In this document: positions 1 to 5,187 of the stretch, one piece after another
Position numbering within the stretch: position 1 is the first letter of the stretch
Layout of the letters: each line of letters opens with the position of its first letter
Assembly: GCA_000715855.1 (NCBI GenBank)
Contig: KL571268.1
Coordinates: 3,284-12,768, forward strand
Source of the DNA: Actinoplanes liguriensis
Lineage (GTDB): Bacteria; Actinomycetota; Actinomycetes; Mycobacteriales; Micromonosporaceae
Direction: 5' to 3'
DNA: 9,485 nt
The notes under the pieces: generated by a model
Databases searched by the model: none
Seen by the model: only the letters and a program-made list of their open reading frames with translations
Told to the model about the DNA's origin: nothing
Made by a program: the position numbers and the translations under genes

Positions 1-10
1 CCCGGCCGCC

Positions 11-475
11 GTGTCGCCGACCGTGCGATTGCGGAGAGGCGAGCGGCAGTACGGCTGGTTCCCCGCGGACGTGACCGGGGACGGCCGCCGCGTGGTGGTC
101 GTCACCGACCAGCGGATCGTCGTCGGTGACCGGGAATGGTCGTTGCGGGGGCTGACCCGGGTGGACAGCGAGCCGGCGGACTGGACGGTGTCCCTGTGGA
201 TACGCGGACGGCCGGCGCCGCTGGTGCTCAGCGGGCCGTGGGTGCCGTGGCTGGGCGTGGTGCTCTGCGCGGAGCTCTACAACGAGGCGCGGCCGCCGAC
301 CGGCACCGAGCAGCTCGCCGTGCTGCCCGCTGTGCTGCCGGAGCAGCTCGCCGTGCTGCCGGGACAGCGGAAGCCGCGCCGGTCAGTAGACCCAGACCTT
401 GGTCTTCAGCGGGATCGCGTCGTTCTTCCACAACCAGTTCATCGCGGCGATCGACACCCGGGCGCAGCCGTGTGA
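11..475 (+). CDS. Hypothetical protein with PH-like fold (start uncertain, may begin upstream of window)
   Basis: I do not recognise a named family. Residues about 10-90 alternate short strands (FPADVTG, RRVVVVTDQRIVVGD, WSLRGLTRVD, DWTVSLWIRG, APLVLSGPW) and end in a hydrophobic helix (VPWLGVVLCAELYNEA), a pattern typical of bacterial PH-like domains. The frame is open to the left edge, so the GTG at 11 may not be the true start. An 11-codon in-frame repeat (EQLAVLP twice) follows the domain. The frame then runs 93 bases into the opposing transpeptidase gene, where the residues look like antisense translation. A TAG at 387-389, just past the transpeptidase stop, lies in another frame, so a one-base error near the 3' end could have lengthened this ORF. 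Probably a real gene with an unreliable C-terminus; function unknown. Confidence 0.55.
   Translation: MSPTVRLRRGERQYGWFPADVTGDGRRVVVVTDQRIVVGDREWSLRGLTRVDSEPADWTVSLWIRGRPAPLVLSGPWVPWLGVVLCAELYNEARPPTGTEQLAVLPAVLPEQLAVLPGQRKPRRSVDPDLGLQRDRVVLPQPVHRGDRHPGAAV
308..360 (+). repeat. Two 20-bp direct repeats, 33-bp period, in frame
   Basis: The 20 bases GAGCAGCTCGCCGTGCTGCC occur identically at 308-327 and 341-360. The period is 33 bases (11 codons), so the peptide EQLAVLP is duplicated without changing frame near the C-terminus of the first gene. Confidence 0.85.
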
Positions 476-1178
476 GGCCGCGTAGGGCGGGACGCTGTTC
501 GCCCCGTGCACCGCGATGCCGCCGTTGAAGTATTTCGGTCGCCAGAGCAGGCCCAGCGGCGCGTGCCGCCAGCCGTCGATCTGGCGGCCGACGGTGAACT
601 TCCCGGCCGGGGTGTCGGCGAGGTGGGTCTCGCCCTCCTGCTCGTAATACTCATTCGACCCGGTGGACGTGTTGAAGACCTGGGTGATCTGGCCGTCGTC
701 GACCAGCATCAGCAGCTGCTTCTTCAGGTTGATCTCGACCAGCCGGCCGCTCGTCGACCTCGCCTTCGGCGCGGACGCCGGCGTCCAGCGCCTTGTACGT
801 CTTCGGGCCGATCGTGCCGTCGCGACCGATGCCGGCGGCCTTCTGCAGCGCGTAGATCGCCTGCTGGGTGGTGCCGCCGAACTTGCCGTCAGCCTTCCCG
901 TTCCAGTAACCCAGCTCGGTCAGGCGCTGCTGGATCGCCAGCACGTCGGAACCCTTGGCGCCGACCTTGAGCTTGCGCGGGGGCGCCGGCGGCGGAGTCG
1001 TGACGGGGGCCGAGGGCGGTGTGGAGGGCGCGGCCGAGGTGCTGGGCTCGGCCGGCTGCGACGAGGGCGCGGCGGTCGGTGTCCCCTCCGCGCTCGGTGT
1101 GCCGGAGTCGGAGTCACAGCCGGTGGCCAGGGTAAGAGCTGTCACCGCGGCGACCGTGATCGCCAGAACTCTCCGCAC
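383..1178 (-). CDS. L,D-transpeptidase lipoprotein with peptidoglycan-binding domain; frame broken once near 765-775
   Basis: This enzyme forms 3-3 cross-links in peptidoglycan (or attaches proteins to it) outside the membrane. Translation starts at GTG 1178 behind a strong GGGGAGGG Shine-Dalgarno. Residues 1-21 are a lipoprotein signal (hydrophobic core, then LATGC with Cys21 as the lipidation site). A Ser/Thr/Pro-rich linker follows to about residue 68, then a PG_binding_1 domain (VGAKGSDVLAIQQRL, GKADGKFGGTTQQAI, DGTIGPKTYKALDAGVR). The frame then fails. The next frame reads PKARSTSGRLVEINLKKQLL and continues through the YkuD catalytic domain, with the nucleophile motif SHGCARVS, to the terminal KVWVY. 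Removing one base near 770 joins 'GVR' to 'PKARST', so a single inserted base explains the break. It may be a sequencing error or a recent mutation; without it the protein is about 264 residues. The domains are certain; whether the gene is intact in the organism is not. Confidence 0.88.
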
Positions 1179-1222
1179 TGAGGCCCTCCCCTACCAATCA
1201 GCCCTCACCGATCAGCCGGGCC

Positions 1223-1250
1223 AGTCTAGTGACCCATTTATAACCGTCCA
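1223..1250 (-). promoter_or_regulatory. Candidate promoter of the L,D-transpeptidase gene
   Basis: Read on the minus strand, TGGACG (1245-1250) and TAGACT (1223-1228) are separated by 16 bases, a fair match to TTGACA/TAnnnT housekeeping elements. Transcription would start near 1216 and leave a leader of about 38 bases that contains the clear Shine-Dalgarno. Assigned by pattern only. Confidence 0.4.
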
Positions 1251-1307
1251 CTGATCATGCCCGATCGTCCACCCGCCCGGGTGGGTGATCCCGGAGCCTG
1301 TGGACGG
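1244..1307. promoter_or_regulatory. Three copies of CGTCCAC between divergent genes (candidate operator cluster)
   Basis: CGTCCAC occurs at 1245-1251 and 1266-1272 (21 bases, two helical turns apart) and inverted, as GTGGACG, at 1300-1306. The outer pair extends to an 8-bp dyad, CCGTCCAC/GTGGACGG. The cluster lies between the divergent transpeptidase and CGNR genes and overlaps the predicted transpeptidase -35 box. In DNA this GC-rich, 7-mers recur by chance, so the assignment is weak. Confidence 0.2.
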
Positions 1308-1340
1308 AGAGCGTGAAAAAGAGTCAAGTAGTCTTTGGCT

Positions 1341-1967
1341 ATGTCGTGGAAGGCGAGTGCTCGGCACGGCGTGCGGGAGGCGCCCGGTGGCTTCGCCCTC
1401 GTTCAGGAGTTGCTGAACACCCGCGCGGCGATGTCCTACGGTCCTGACCTGCTCGGACTCGTCGAGGATGCCCAGTGGTGGGTGACCGACGCGCTCGGCG
1501 CCTGGTCCCGCGTGTCCGGCCTGCCCGCCCCCACACTGCTGCTCTCGGCCACCGATCTGCGGTCGCTGCGCCGGTTGCGCTCCGCGTTCGAGCAGGTGGT
1601 GCTCGCCGGGTCGAACCAGGAGCCGCCCGGCGCGCTCCCGCCCGCCGACGTGCCGGTCAGCCTGGCACCGGATGCGGCCGGTTGGGTCCGGGTGGTGCCG
1701 ACCGGCCGGGGCACCCGATGGCTGGCCTCCGCGCTCTGGGCCGAGGCGTTGCTCGCCCAGCAGGCCGGGGCCTGGCCACGGCTCAAACTGTGTCACAACA
1801 CGATCTGCCGGGCCGCGTTCTTCGACACCTCGCGGAACAACAGCGGCGTCTGGCACGACGTCAGCACCTGCGGTAACACGGCGAACCTGCGGGCGTTCCG
1901 GGAGCGGCGCCGGCTGCTCGGCCACAGCCAGGAGATCGAGGTCGGGCGCGGCCCGGAAATGCACTGA
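1341..1967 (+). CDS. CGNR zinc-finger protein, putative transcriptional regulator
   Basis: A 208-residue protein with an N-terminal helical ABATE-type region (about 15-145; stress-related, probably ligand-sensing) and a C-terminal CGNR-type zinc finger (about 148-192) thought to bind DNA. The finger shows Cys151, Cys156 and Cys177 in LKLCHNTIC...WHDVSTCGNTANLRAFRERRR. The usual second-half Cys (WCS) is His172 here, so the ligand set is probably Cys3His, and the name-giving CGNR reads CGNT. ATG 1341 is preferred over TTG 1335 because it has the conventional start codon. No Shine-Dalgarno precedes it, but TAGTCT at 1329-1334 could be a -10 box for a leaderless mRNA. The gene is divergent from the transpeptidase and stands alone. 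Its last codons and stop form the first unit of the repeat array behind it. Family assignment is firm; the target genes are unknown. Confidence 0.85.
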   Translation: MSWKASARHGVREAPGGFALVQELLNTRAAMSYGPDLLGLVEDAQWWVTDALGAWSRVSGLPAPTLLLSATDLRSLRRLRSAFEQVVLAGSNQEPPGALPPADVPVSLAPDAAGWVRVVPTGRGTRWLASALWAEALLAQQAGAWPRLKLCHNTICRAAFFDTSRNNSGVWHDVSTCGNTANLRAFRERRRLLGHSQEIEVGRGPEMH

Positions 1968-2075
1968 CCCCGGCCTCCCCGTTGAGAGGTCGGCGCGACC
2001 CGGAGATGCACTGACCCCGGGCTCACCGGACTCACCGCTGAGAGGTCGGCGCGGCCCGTGATGCACTGACGCCGG
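1938..2075 (+). repeat. Three direct repeats of about 35 bp copying the 3' end of the CGNR gene
   Basis: Units at 1938-1973, 1986-2020 and 2042-2075 share the core GAGGTCGGCGCG, then a CCCGG-like stretch, then ATGCACTGAC and CCGG, with few mismatches. Unit 1 is the coding end of the CGNR gene, including its stop codon. Units 2 and 3 lie downstream, are 1-2 bases shorter and are not translated. Linkers are 12 and 21 bases and share CCG(T/C)TGA just before units 2 and 3. They read as tandem duplications of the gene end that have begun to decay. No stable hairpin is evident, so they are not an obvious terminator. Apart from unit 1 they fill most of the 168-base gap before the next gene. Confidence 0.8.
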
Positions 2076-2100
2076 CGGCGCTGCTGATCTGCACAGGGCG

Positions 2101-2126
2101 GGAACCATCGGCCGATCTCGCGCGAC
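2101..2126 (+). promoter_or_regulatory. Candidate ECF-sigma-type promoter for the zf-HC2 gene
   Basis: GGAAC at 2101-2105 (in the context GCGGGAACC) and CGAC at 2123-2126 are 17 bases apart, resembling the GGAAC/CGTC-type -35 and -10 elements of extracytoplasmic-function sigma factors. The start site would fall at about 2133-2136, on the ATG at 2136. That fits a leaderless mRNA, since no Shine-Dalgarno precedes that ATG. A zf-HC2 anti-sigma gene driven by its own sigma factor would be a typical feedback loop, but no ECF sigma gene is in the window. Confidence 0.35.
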
Positions 2127-2135
2127 TATGGATGC

Positions 2136-2921
2136 ATGGCGTGTGAACGGTGGCGCGAGATGCTGTCGGCGCAGTTGGACGGTGAGGACGACCCGGCCCT
2201 GCGGCCGCTGGTCGACGAGCACCTGTCCGGCTGCGCGGGATGCCGGGAGTGGCTGGACGCGGCCGCGGCGGTGAACCGGCTGACGCGCACCGGGAAGGTG
2301 CCGGACGTGCCGGACCTCAGCGCGGCGATCCTGGCAGCGCTGCCGGCTCAGCCGGCCCGGCCGCGATGGTGGCGGCGGCTCCCGGTGGCGGCGATGCTGT
2401 ACGTGGCCCTCGCGCTGGTCGGCGCGGTGCAGATCATCCTGGGTCTGGCGCAGATCGGCGGGGCGGACAGTGCCGGGCACGTGCACCTCGGGACCTCTGC
2501 CGCGCCGGGCCACCTGTGGAACGAGTCGGCCGCGTGGAATGCCGCGATCGGCGCCGGTTACCTCTTCATCGCGCTGCGGCGGACCCGGCCGGTCGGTCTG
2601 GTGCCGATGCTCACCGCGTTCGTCGGGATGCTGCTGCTGCTCTCGTTCAACGATCTGACCGGTGGCCGGGTGGACGTGACCCGGCTGGTCGGTCACGGGT
2701 TCGTGATCGTCGGATATCTGCTGGTGGTGGCGTTGACCCGGGGTGTCGGCGGCTCGGTGCGGCCGCCGGGTGCGCGGGTCGGCGCCGGCTGGCGGCTCGA
2801 CGGCTCGGCAGTGGCGGAGCCGGAGGTGCCGGTCGCGCGCCGGCCCGGGCTGCGCCTGGTGCCGCCGGGTGGTCCACTCACCGCACGGCGTTCCGCGGGG
2901 GACGAGCACCGGGCCGCTTGA
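2136..2921 (+). CDS. Membrane zf-HC2 domain protein, putative anti-sigma factor
   Basis: A 261-residue protein beginning with a zinc-binding anti-sigma motif: Cys3, His29, Cys33 and Cys36 in ACERWREML...DEHLSGCAGCREW, the H-x3-C-x2-C pattern of the zf-HC2 family. That cytoplasmic domain usually sequesters an ECF sigma factor. Four hydrophobic segments follow (about 83-107, 132-148, 153-171 and 184-202), so the protein is probably an integral membrane sensor. The loop before segment 2 carries GHVHLG and GHLWNESAAWN, and segment 4 has His187; these histidines could bind metal, which is speculative. The C-terminal 55 residues are Arg/Pro/Gly-rich and look disordered. The start is ATG 2136 with no Shine-Dalgarno. 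It converges on the 76-residue gene with a 15-base gap. The zinc motif and topology are clear; the sigma partner is unknown. Confidence 0.8.
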   Translation: MACERWREMLSAQLDGEDDPALRPLVDEHLSGCAGCREWLDAAAAVNRLTRTGKVPDVPDLSAAILAALPAQPARPRWWRRLPVAAMLYVALALVGAVQIILGLAQIGGADSAGHVHLGTSAAPGHLWNESAAWNAAIGAGYLFIALRRTRPVGLVPMLTAFVGMLLLLSFNDLTGGRVDVTRLVGHGFVIVGYLLVVALTRGVGGSVRPPGARVGAGWRLDGSAVAEPEVPVARRPGLRLVPPGGPLTARRSAGDEHRAA

Positions 2922-2936
2922 CCTGCCGGGCGGGGA

Positions 2937-3167
2937 TCAGCGGGGCGGACGGACGGAGAGCTCGCGCCAGTCGTCCGGCCCGTTGAACAGGGCGCGGATC
3001 ATGTCGAGGGCGGCGTCCTCGCTGTCGCACTCGAAGAAGTGGGACGCGCCGTCGGAGCCTCCGGCGCGCTGCTCGACATACCACTGGTCGCCATTCGTAC
3101 GGAGGTAGATGTCCTTCCGTGCGAGACGTCCCCATTTGCCGTTCCACCAGTGCTTACGCTGCTCCAT
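2937..3167 (-). CDS. Small 76-residue protein of unknown function, probably SOS-regulated
   Basis: I cannot assign this protein to a named family. It has a basic, aromatic N-terminus (EQRKHWWNGKWGRLARKD), a predicted beta-rich middle (IYLRTNGDQWYVEQRAG, SHFFECDSE) and a C-terminal helix (EDAALDMIRALFNG) before a short tail. It has no signal peptide, membrane segment or cysteine pattern; one Cys is present. It looks like a compact cytosolic alpha-beta domain. The start is ATG 3167. A perfect LexA box ends 13 bases upstream, and a -10-like TACAGT sits between the box and the ATG, which supports expression as a leaderless SOS gene. The opposite strand here is also open, but that reading lacks any recognisable domain and has no promoter of this quality. 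The gene lies downstream of mscL on the same strand. A role in the DNA-damage response is inferred from the operator alone. Confidence 0.72.
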   Translation of the reverse strand: MEQRKHWWNGKWGRLARKDIYLRTNGDQWYVEQRAGGSDGASHFFECDSEDAALDMIRALFNGPDDWRELSVRPPR

Positions 3168-3173
3168 CCCGGC

Positions 3174-3195
3174 ACTGTATCGAACATGTGTTCGA
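3174..3195 (-). promoter_or_regulatory. LexA-binding site (SOS box) and adjoining -10 element
   Basis: Bases 3180-3195 read TCGAACATGTGTTCGA, a perfect match to the actinobacterial/Gram-positive SOS box TCGAAC-N4-GTTCGA with both half-sites intact. On the minus strand TACAGT (3174-3179) follows at once and would start transcription at about 3167, the A of the small gene's ATG. LexA on this site would cover the spacer of that promoter. An outer 8-bp dyad, CCCGGCAC (3168-3175) and GTGCCGGG (3199-3206), encloses the box. The only gene positioned to be controlled is the 76-residue one. Confidence 0.8.
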
Positions 3196-3230
3196 ACGGT
3201 GCCGGGAGGGCCGATCTTTTTCGGAGTGGG

Positions 3231-3704
3231 TCAGCGTGGCGGTTCCTGCTGGCGGCGCTGGAGGACCTCGTCCACCGCGCTGCCGTAGACCTGGCCCTGC
3301 TGAGGCTGCGCGCCGCGGGAGGCGACCAGCGCGTCACGGATCTCGGTGAGCAGCTTGACCTCTTCGCTGGGGGTCTTCGGCGGTGGCTCCTCGCCCCGGC
3401 GGCGGCGCTCGGCGAGCTTGTTGAGCGGGAAGACGACCAGGAAGTAGAGGACCGCGGCGGTCAGCAGGAAGGTGATGACCGCATTGATGAAGCTGGCGTA
3501 GTCGAACGGCACCTCGCGGATCTTGAAGGTGCCGGCGGAGACGCCGCTGCCACCGGTGATCAGCTGGATCAGTGGCTTCAAGAAGCCGTTGGTCAAGGTG
3601 GTGACCACGGTGGTGAAGGCGGCGCCGATGACGACACCCACGGCAAGGTCGACGACGTTGCCGCGCATGATGAAGTCTTTGAAGCCTTGGAACATCTTGC
3701 CCAC
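3231..3704 (-). CDS. mscL: Large-conductance mechanosensitive channel MscL
   Basis: A homopentameric membrane channel that opens under membrane tension and releases solutes during hypo-osmotic shock. The N-terminus MFQGFKDFIMRGNVVDLAVGVVIGAAF is the family signature: an amphipathic helix, then TM1 (about residues 17-36) with the pore-constriction residues. TM2 spans about 70-92 (FINAVITFLLTAAVLYFLVVFPLNKL), followed by a basic cluster (RRRR) and a cytoplasmic helix (EEVKLLTEIRDALVA). The frame is open further upstream, but GTG 3704 is chosen because AGGAG (3711-3715) lies 6 bases before it; ATG 3695 is the alternative. At 157 residues it is slightly longer than typical MscL (about 136-150), through an extended Gln/Pro-rich C-terminus. 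It lies downstream of the STAS gene on the same strand, separated by two hairpins, and is probably a separate unit. Confidence 0.95.
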   Translation of the reverse strand: MGKMFQGFKDFIMRGNVVDLAVGVVIGAAFTTVVTTLTNGFLKPLIQLITGGSGVSAGTFKIREVPFDYASFINAVITFLLTAAVLYFLVVFPLNKLAERRRRGEEPPPKTPSEEVKLLTEIRDALVASRGAQPQQGQVYGSAVDEVLQRRQQEPPR

Positions 3705-3733
3705 GGGCAACTCCTGAAAGCCGGGAAACGAAT

Positions 3734-3781
3734 CCGGCAACGGGTTCCCGTTGCCGGTCGGCGACAAACTACGCCGACCGG
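3734..3781 (-). terminator. Two overlapping hairpins between the STAS gene and mscL
   Basis: Hairpin A (3734-3757) has perfect 11-bp arms CCGGCAACGGG/CCCGTTGCCGG with a 2-base loop. Hairpin B (3754-3781) has perfect 10-bp arms CCGGTCGGCG/CGCCGACCGG with an 8-base loop. They share the four bases 3754-3757, so both cannot be fully paired at once. They lie 25-72 bases past the STAS stop and 30-77 bases before mscL, and no U-tract follows. A U-less actinobacterial terminator for the STAS transcript is the simplest reading; a structured mscL leader is the alternative. Confidence 0.55.
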
Positions 3782-3805
3782 AACGTCGGTGCGAAACGAA
3801 ACGCG

Positions 3806-4159
3806 TCAGTCGAGCGCCGGCTCCTCGGCGCTCACCGCCTCATCCACGGTGGGATAGGTGTGCAGCACCTCGACGAGGCCACTGACCTCGAGGATGCGCA
3901 GCACGCCGCGTTGCGGGGCGGCCAGCCGGACCGTGCCGCCGGCGTCGTCGGTGCTGTTCTTCGCACGGACGAAAACGGACAGGCCGGTGGAGTCGCAGAA
4001 CGAGACCTCGGCCAGGTCGAAGACCAGACGTGTCCGGCCTTTCTCCAGCAGGTCGCTGATCTGGTCCTGCAGCTGCGGGGCGGTGGCCATGTCTAGCTCA
4101 CCGGCAACCGACACGACGACCATGTCGCCGCGCTGTTCGGTCTGTACCGTCAGGGACAT
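3806..4159 (-). CDS. STAS-domain anti-sigma factor antagonist (SpoIIAA/RsbV type)
   Basis: A 117-residue single STAS domain. Unphosphorylated proteins of this type bind an anti-sigma kinase and free its sigma factor; phosphorylation on a conserved Ser switches them off. The core motifs are present: VVVSVAGELDMATAPQL at the N-terminus and LVFDLAEVSFCDSTGLSVFVRAKN in the middle, with Ser57 in the DSTG phosphorylation motif, then VRLAAPQRGVLRILEVSGL and a C-terminal TYPTVDEAVSA. Start ATG 4159 has an AGGAGG Shine-Dalgarno 7-8 bases upstream; the longer open frame to 4423 lacks support. It is transcribed divergently from the RsbR-like operon across a 169-base control region, so it may be co-regulated with that operon and may be a substrate of its phosphatases. 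Its cognate anti-sigma kinase and sigma factor are not in the window. Confidence 0.93.
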   Translation of the reverse strand: MSLTVQTEQRGDMVVVSVAGELDMATAPQLQDQISDLLEKGRTRLVFDLAEVSFCDSTGLSVFVRAKNSTDDAGGTVRLAAPQRGVLRILEVSGLVEVLHTYPTVDEAVSAEEPALD

Positions 4160-4187
4160 TCGGGGACCTCCTGCTGTTATTGCTGAA

Positions 4188-4204
4188 CGGTACTCCAAGT
4201 ACCG
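4188..4204. promoter_or_regulatory. Inverted repeat upstream of the STAS gene
   Basis: CGGTACT and AGTACCG form perfect 7-bp arms around a 3-base centre, 29 bases upstream of the STAS start codon. The position suits an operator or a short leader hairpin. No -10/-35 pair convincing enough to annotate was found around it. Confidence 0.45.
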
Positions 4205-4242
4205 AGGGCGTGCGCGCCATGGGATGAAGGCCTTGACCTCGC

Positions 4243-4270
4243 CCGTTAGTTGGTCTACAGCAACTAACGG
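4243..4270. promoter_or_regulatory. Perfect 10-bp inverted repeat (candidate operator) before the stressosome operon
   Basis: CCGTTAGTTG (4243-4252) and CAACTAACGG (4261-4270) are exact reverse complements around an 8-base centre. The arms are AT-richer than their surroundings. A possible -35, TTGACC (4233-4238), lies just to the left, with TACAGC 17 bases further inside the dyad; TAAAGT (4283-4288) is a second -10 candidate just to the right. In either case the dyad overlaps the core promoter. A smaller related repeat, CCGTT-GCG-AACGG (4293-4305), follows 22 bases on, so the CCGTT/AACGG ends recur. Confidence 0.5.
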
Positions 4271-4328
4271 ACATGCTGATGGTAAAGTCCGGCCGTTGCG
4301 AACGGATCGCGTGGTGGGGGAGGCAGCG

Positions 4329-5186
4329 GTGGCGCTGAGTCCGGACGAGTCGGGTCGCTTGGCTGACCTGCTCAGCGAGCACGCCGACGGGCTGGTCGTC
4401 CACTGGGCGGAGCTGGTCGGCAACGGTCTGCAGGGCAGGATGAGCCGGCCGGAGTTGGAGCGTCAGACCAGGGACCTGCAGAAGGGCTTCCAGCAGGCTT
4501 TCGCCGCCGGCGCCCGGGACCTGACCGATGAGGAGGCCGGCGAGCTGCGGGCCCAGCTCGGTGAGCTGTCCAGCAATCGTGCCCGGCAGGGCTTCTCGGC
4601 GAACGAGACCGCGATCAGCGTGTTCGCGCTCAAGGACGCCGTCCTCGGGGTGATCGGCGACACCAGCGACGCGCAGACCCTACGGGACTTCGTCGCGTTC
4701 TCCGGCTTCATCGACCGGGCCGCGCTGTTCACCTTCGACAGCTATGTGCGTGTCCGCGAGGCGCTCATCGCCGATCAGGCCGAGCAGCTCCTGGAGCTCT
4801 CCACCCCGGTGGTGAAGCTGTGGGAGGGTGTGGTGGCGGTCCCGCTGGTCGGCACGCTCGACTCGGCGCGCGCCCAGGTGGTGATGGAGCGGCTGCTGCA
4901 GACCCTGGTCGACACCGGTTCGCCGTACGCGATCATCGACATCACCGGCGTCCCGGCCGTCGACACCCAGGTCGCCCAGCACATCCTGAAGACCGTGGTG
5001 GCCGCCCGTCTGATGGGCGCCGACTGCATCATCTCCGGCATCCGGCCGCAGATCGCGCAGACCATCGTCGCGCTCGGCATCGAGTTCGGCGACATCGCGA
5101 CGAAGTCGTCGCTGGCCGACGCGCTGCGCTACGTCCTGGGGAAGAACAGCTACAAGGTCGTCACGTCCAAGCGGACGGAGCACTGA
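4329..5186 (+). CDS. rsbR: RsbR-like stressosome scaffold/sensor protein
   Basis: A 285-residue protein of the RsbR family, which together with RsbS builds the large cytoplasmic stressosome that holds back RsbT until stress. Residues 1-145 form the all-helical N-terminal sensor domain (globin-like RsbRD_N type; HADGLVVHWAEL, ELERQTRDLQKGF). A linker helix (REALIADQAEQLLELSTPVVKLW) leads to the STAS domain (about 155-275: VPLVGTLDSARAQVVMERLL, YAIIDITGVPAVDTQVAQHIL, CIISGIRPQIAQTIVALGIEF). Thr213 in VDT matches the conserved C-terminal phospho-threonine of RsbR, and LSTPV lies where the other phospho-threonine region is. GTG 4329 is chosen as start because GGGGGAGG precedes it by 5 bases; a longer frame to 3858 is antisense to the STAS gene. 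It is the first gene of the six-gene operon; the rsbS-like GTG begins 1 base after the stop. Confidence 0.92.
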   Translation: MALSPDESGRLADLLSEHADGLVVHWAELVGNGLQGRMSRPELERQTRDLQKGFQQAFAAGARDLTDEEAGELRAQLGELSSNRARQGFSANETAISVFALKDAVLGVIGDTSDAQTLRDFVAFSGFIDRAALFTFDSYVRVREALIADQAEQLLELSTPVVKLWEGVVAVPLVGTLDSARAQVVMERLLQTLVDTGSPYAIIDITGVPAVDTQVAQHILKTVVAARLMGADCIISGIRPQIAQTIVALGIEFGDIATKSSLADALRYVLGKNSYKVVTSKRTEH

Positions 5187-5187
5187 C

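Noticed and set aside
1938..2075. CRISPR array
   Set aside because: Only three imperfect units with unequal 12- and 21-base linkers; unit 1 is coding and no cas genes are present.
1212..2909. 565-codon open frame on the minus strand
   Set aside because: It is antisense to both the CGNR and zf-HC2 genes, is Arg/Pro/Gly/His-rich with no domain, and arises from GC-rich third positions of the real genes.
3180..3195. Reading the 3180-3195 dyad as a generic terminator of mscL
   Set aside because: It is a perfect match to the SOS operator, has no U-tract and sits at promoter distance from a start codon. A secondary terminator role of the outer arms is not excluded.
3705..3805. c-di-AMP or other riboswitch before mscL
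   Set aside because: Only about 100 bases are available and they form two simple stems; no known riboswitch core is visible.
3039..3857. 272-codon plus-strand frame across mscL
   Set aside because: Antisense to mscL and to the small SOS gene; low-complexity Gly/Asp/Leu composition with no domain.
3858..4328. Long N-terminal extension of the RsbR-like protein
   Set aside because: The extension is antisense to the STAS gene and crosses the intergenic region; GTG 4329 has a strong Shine-Dalgarno and gives the family length.
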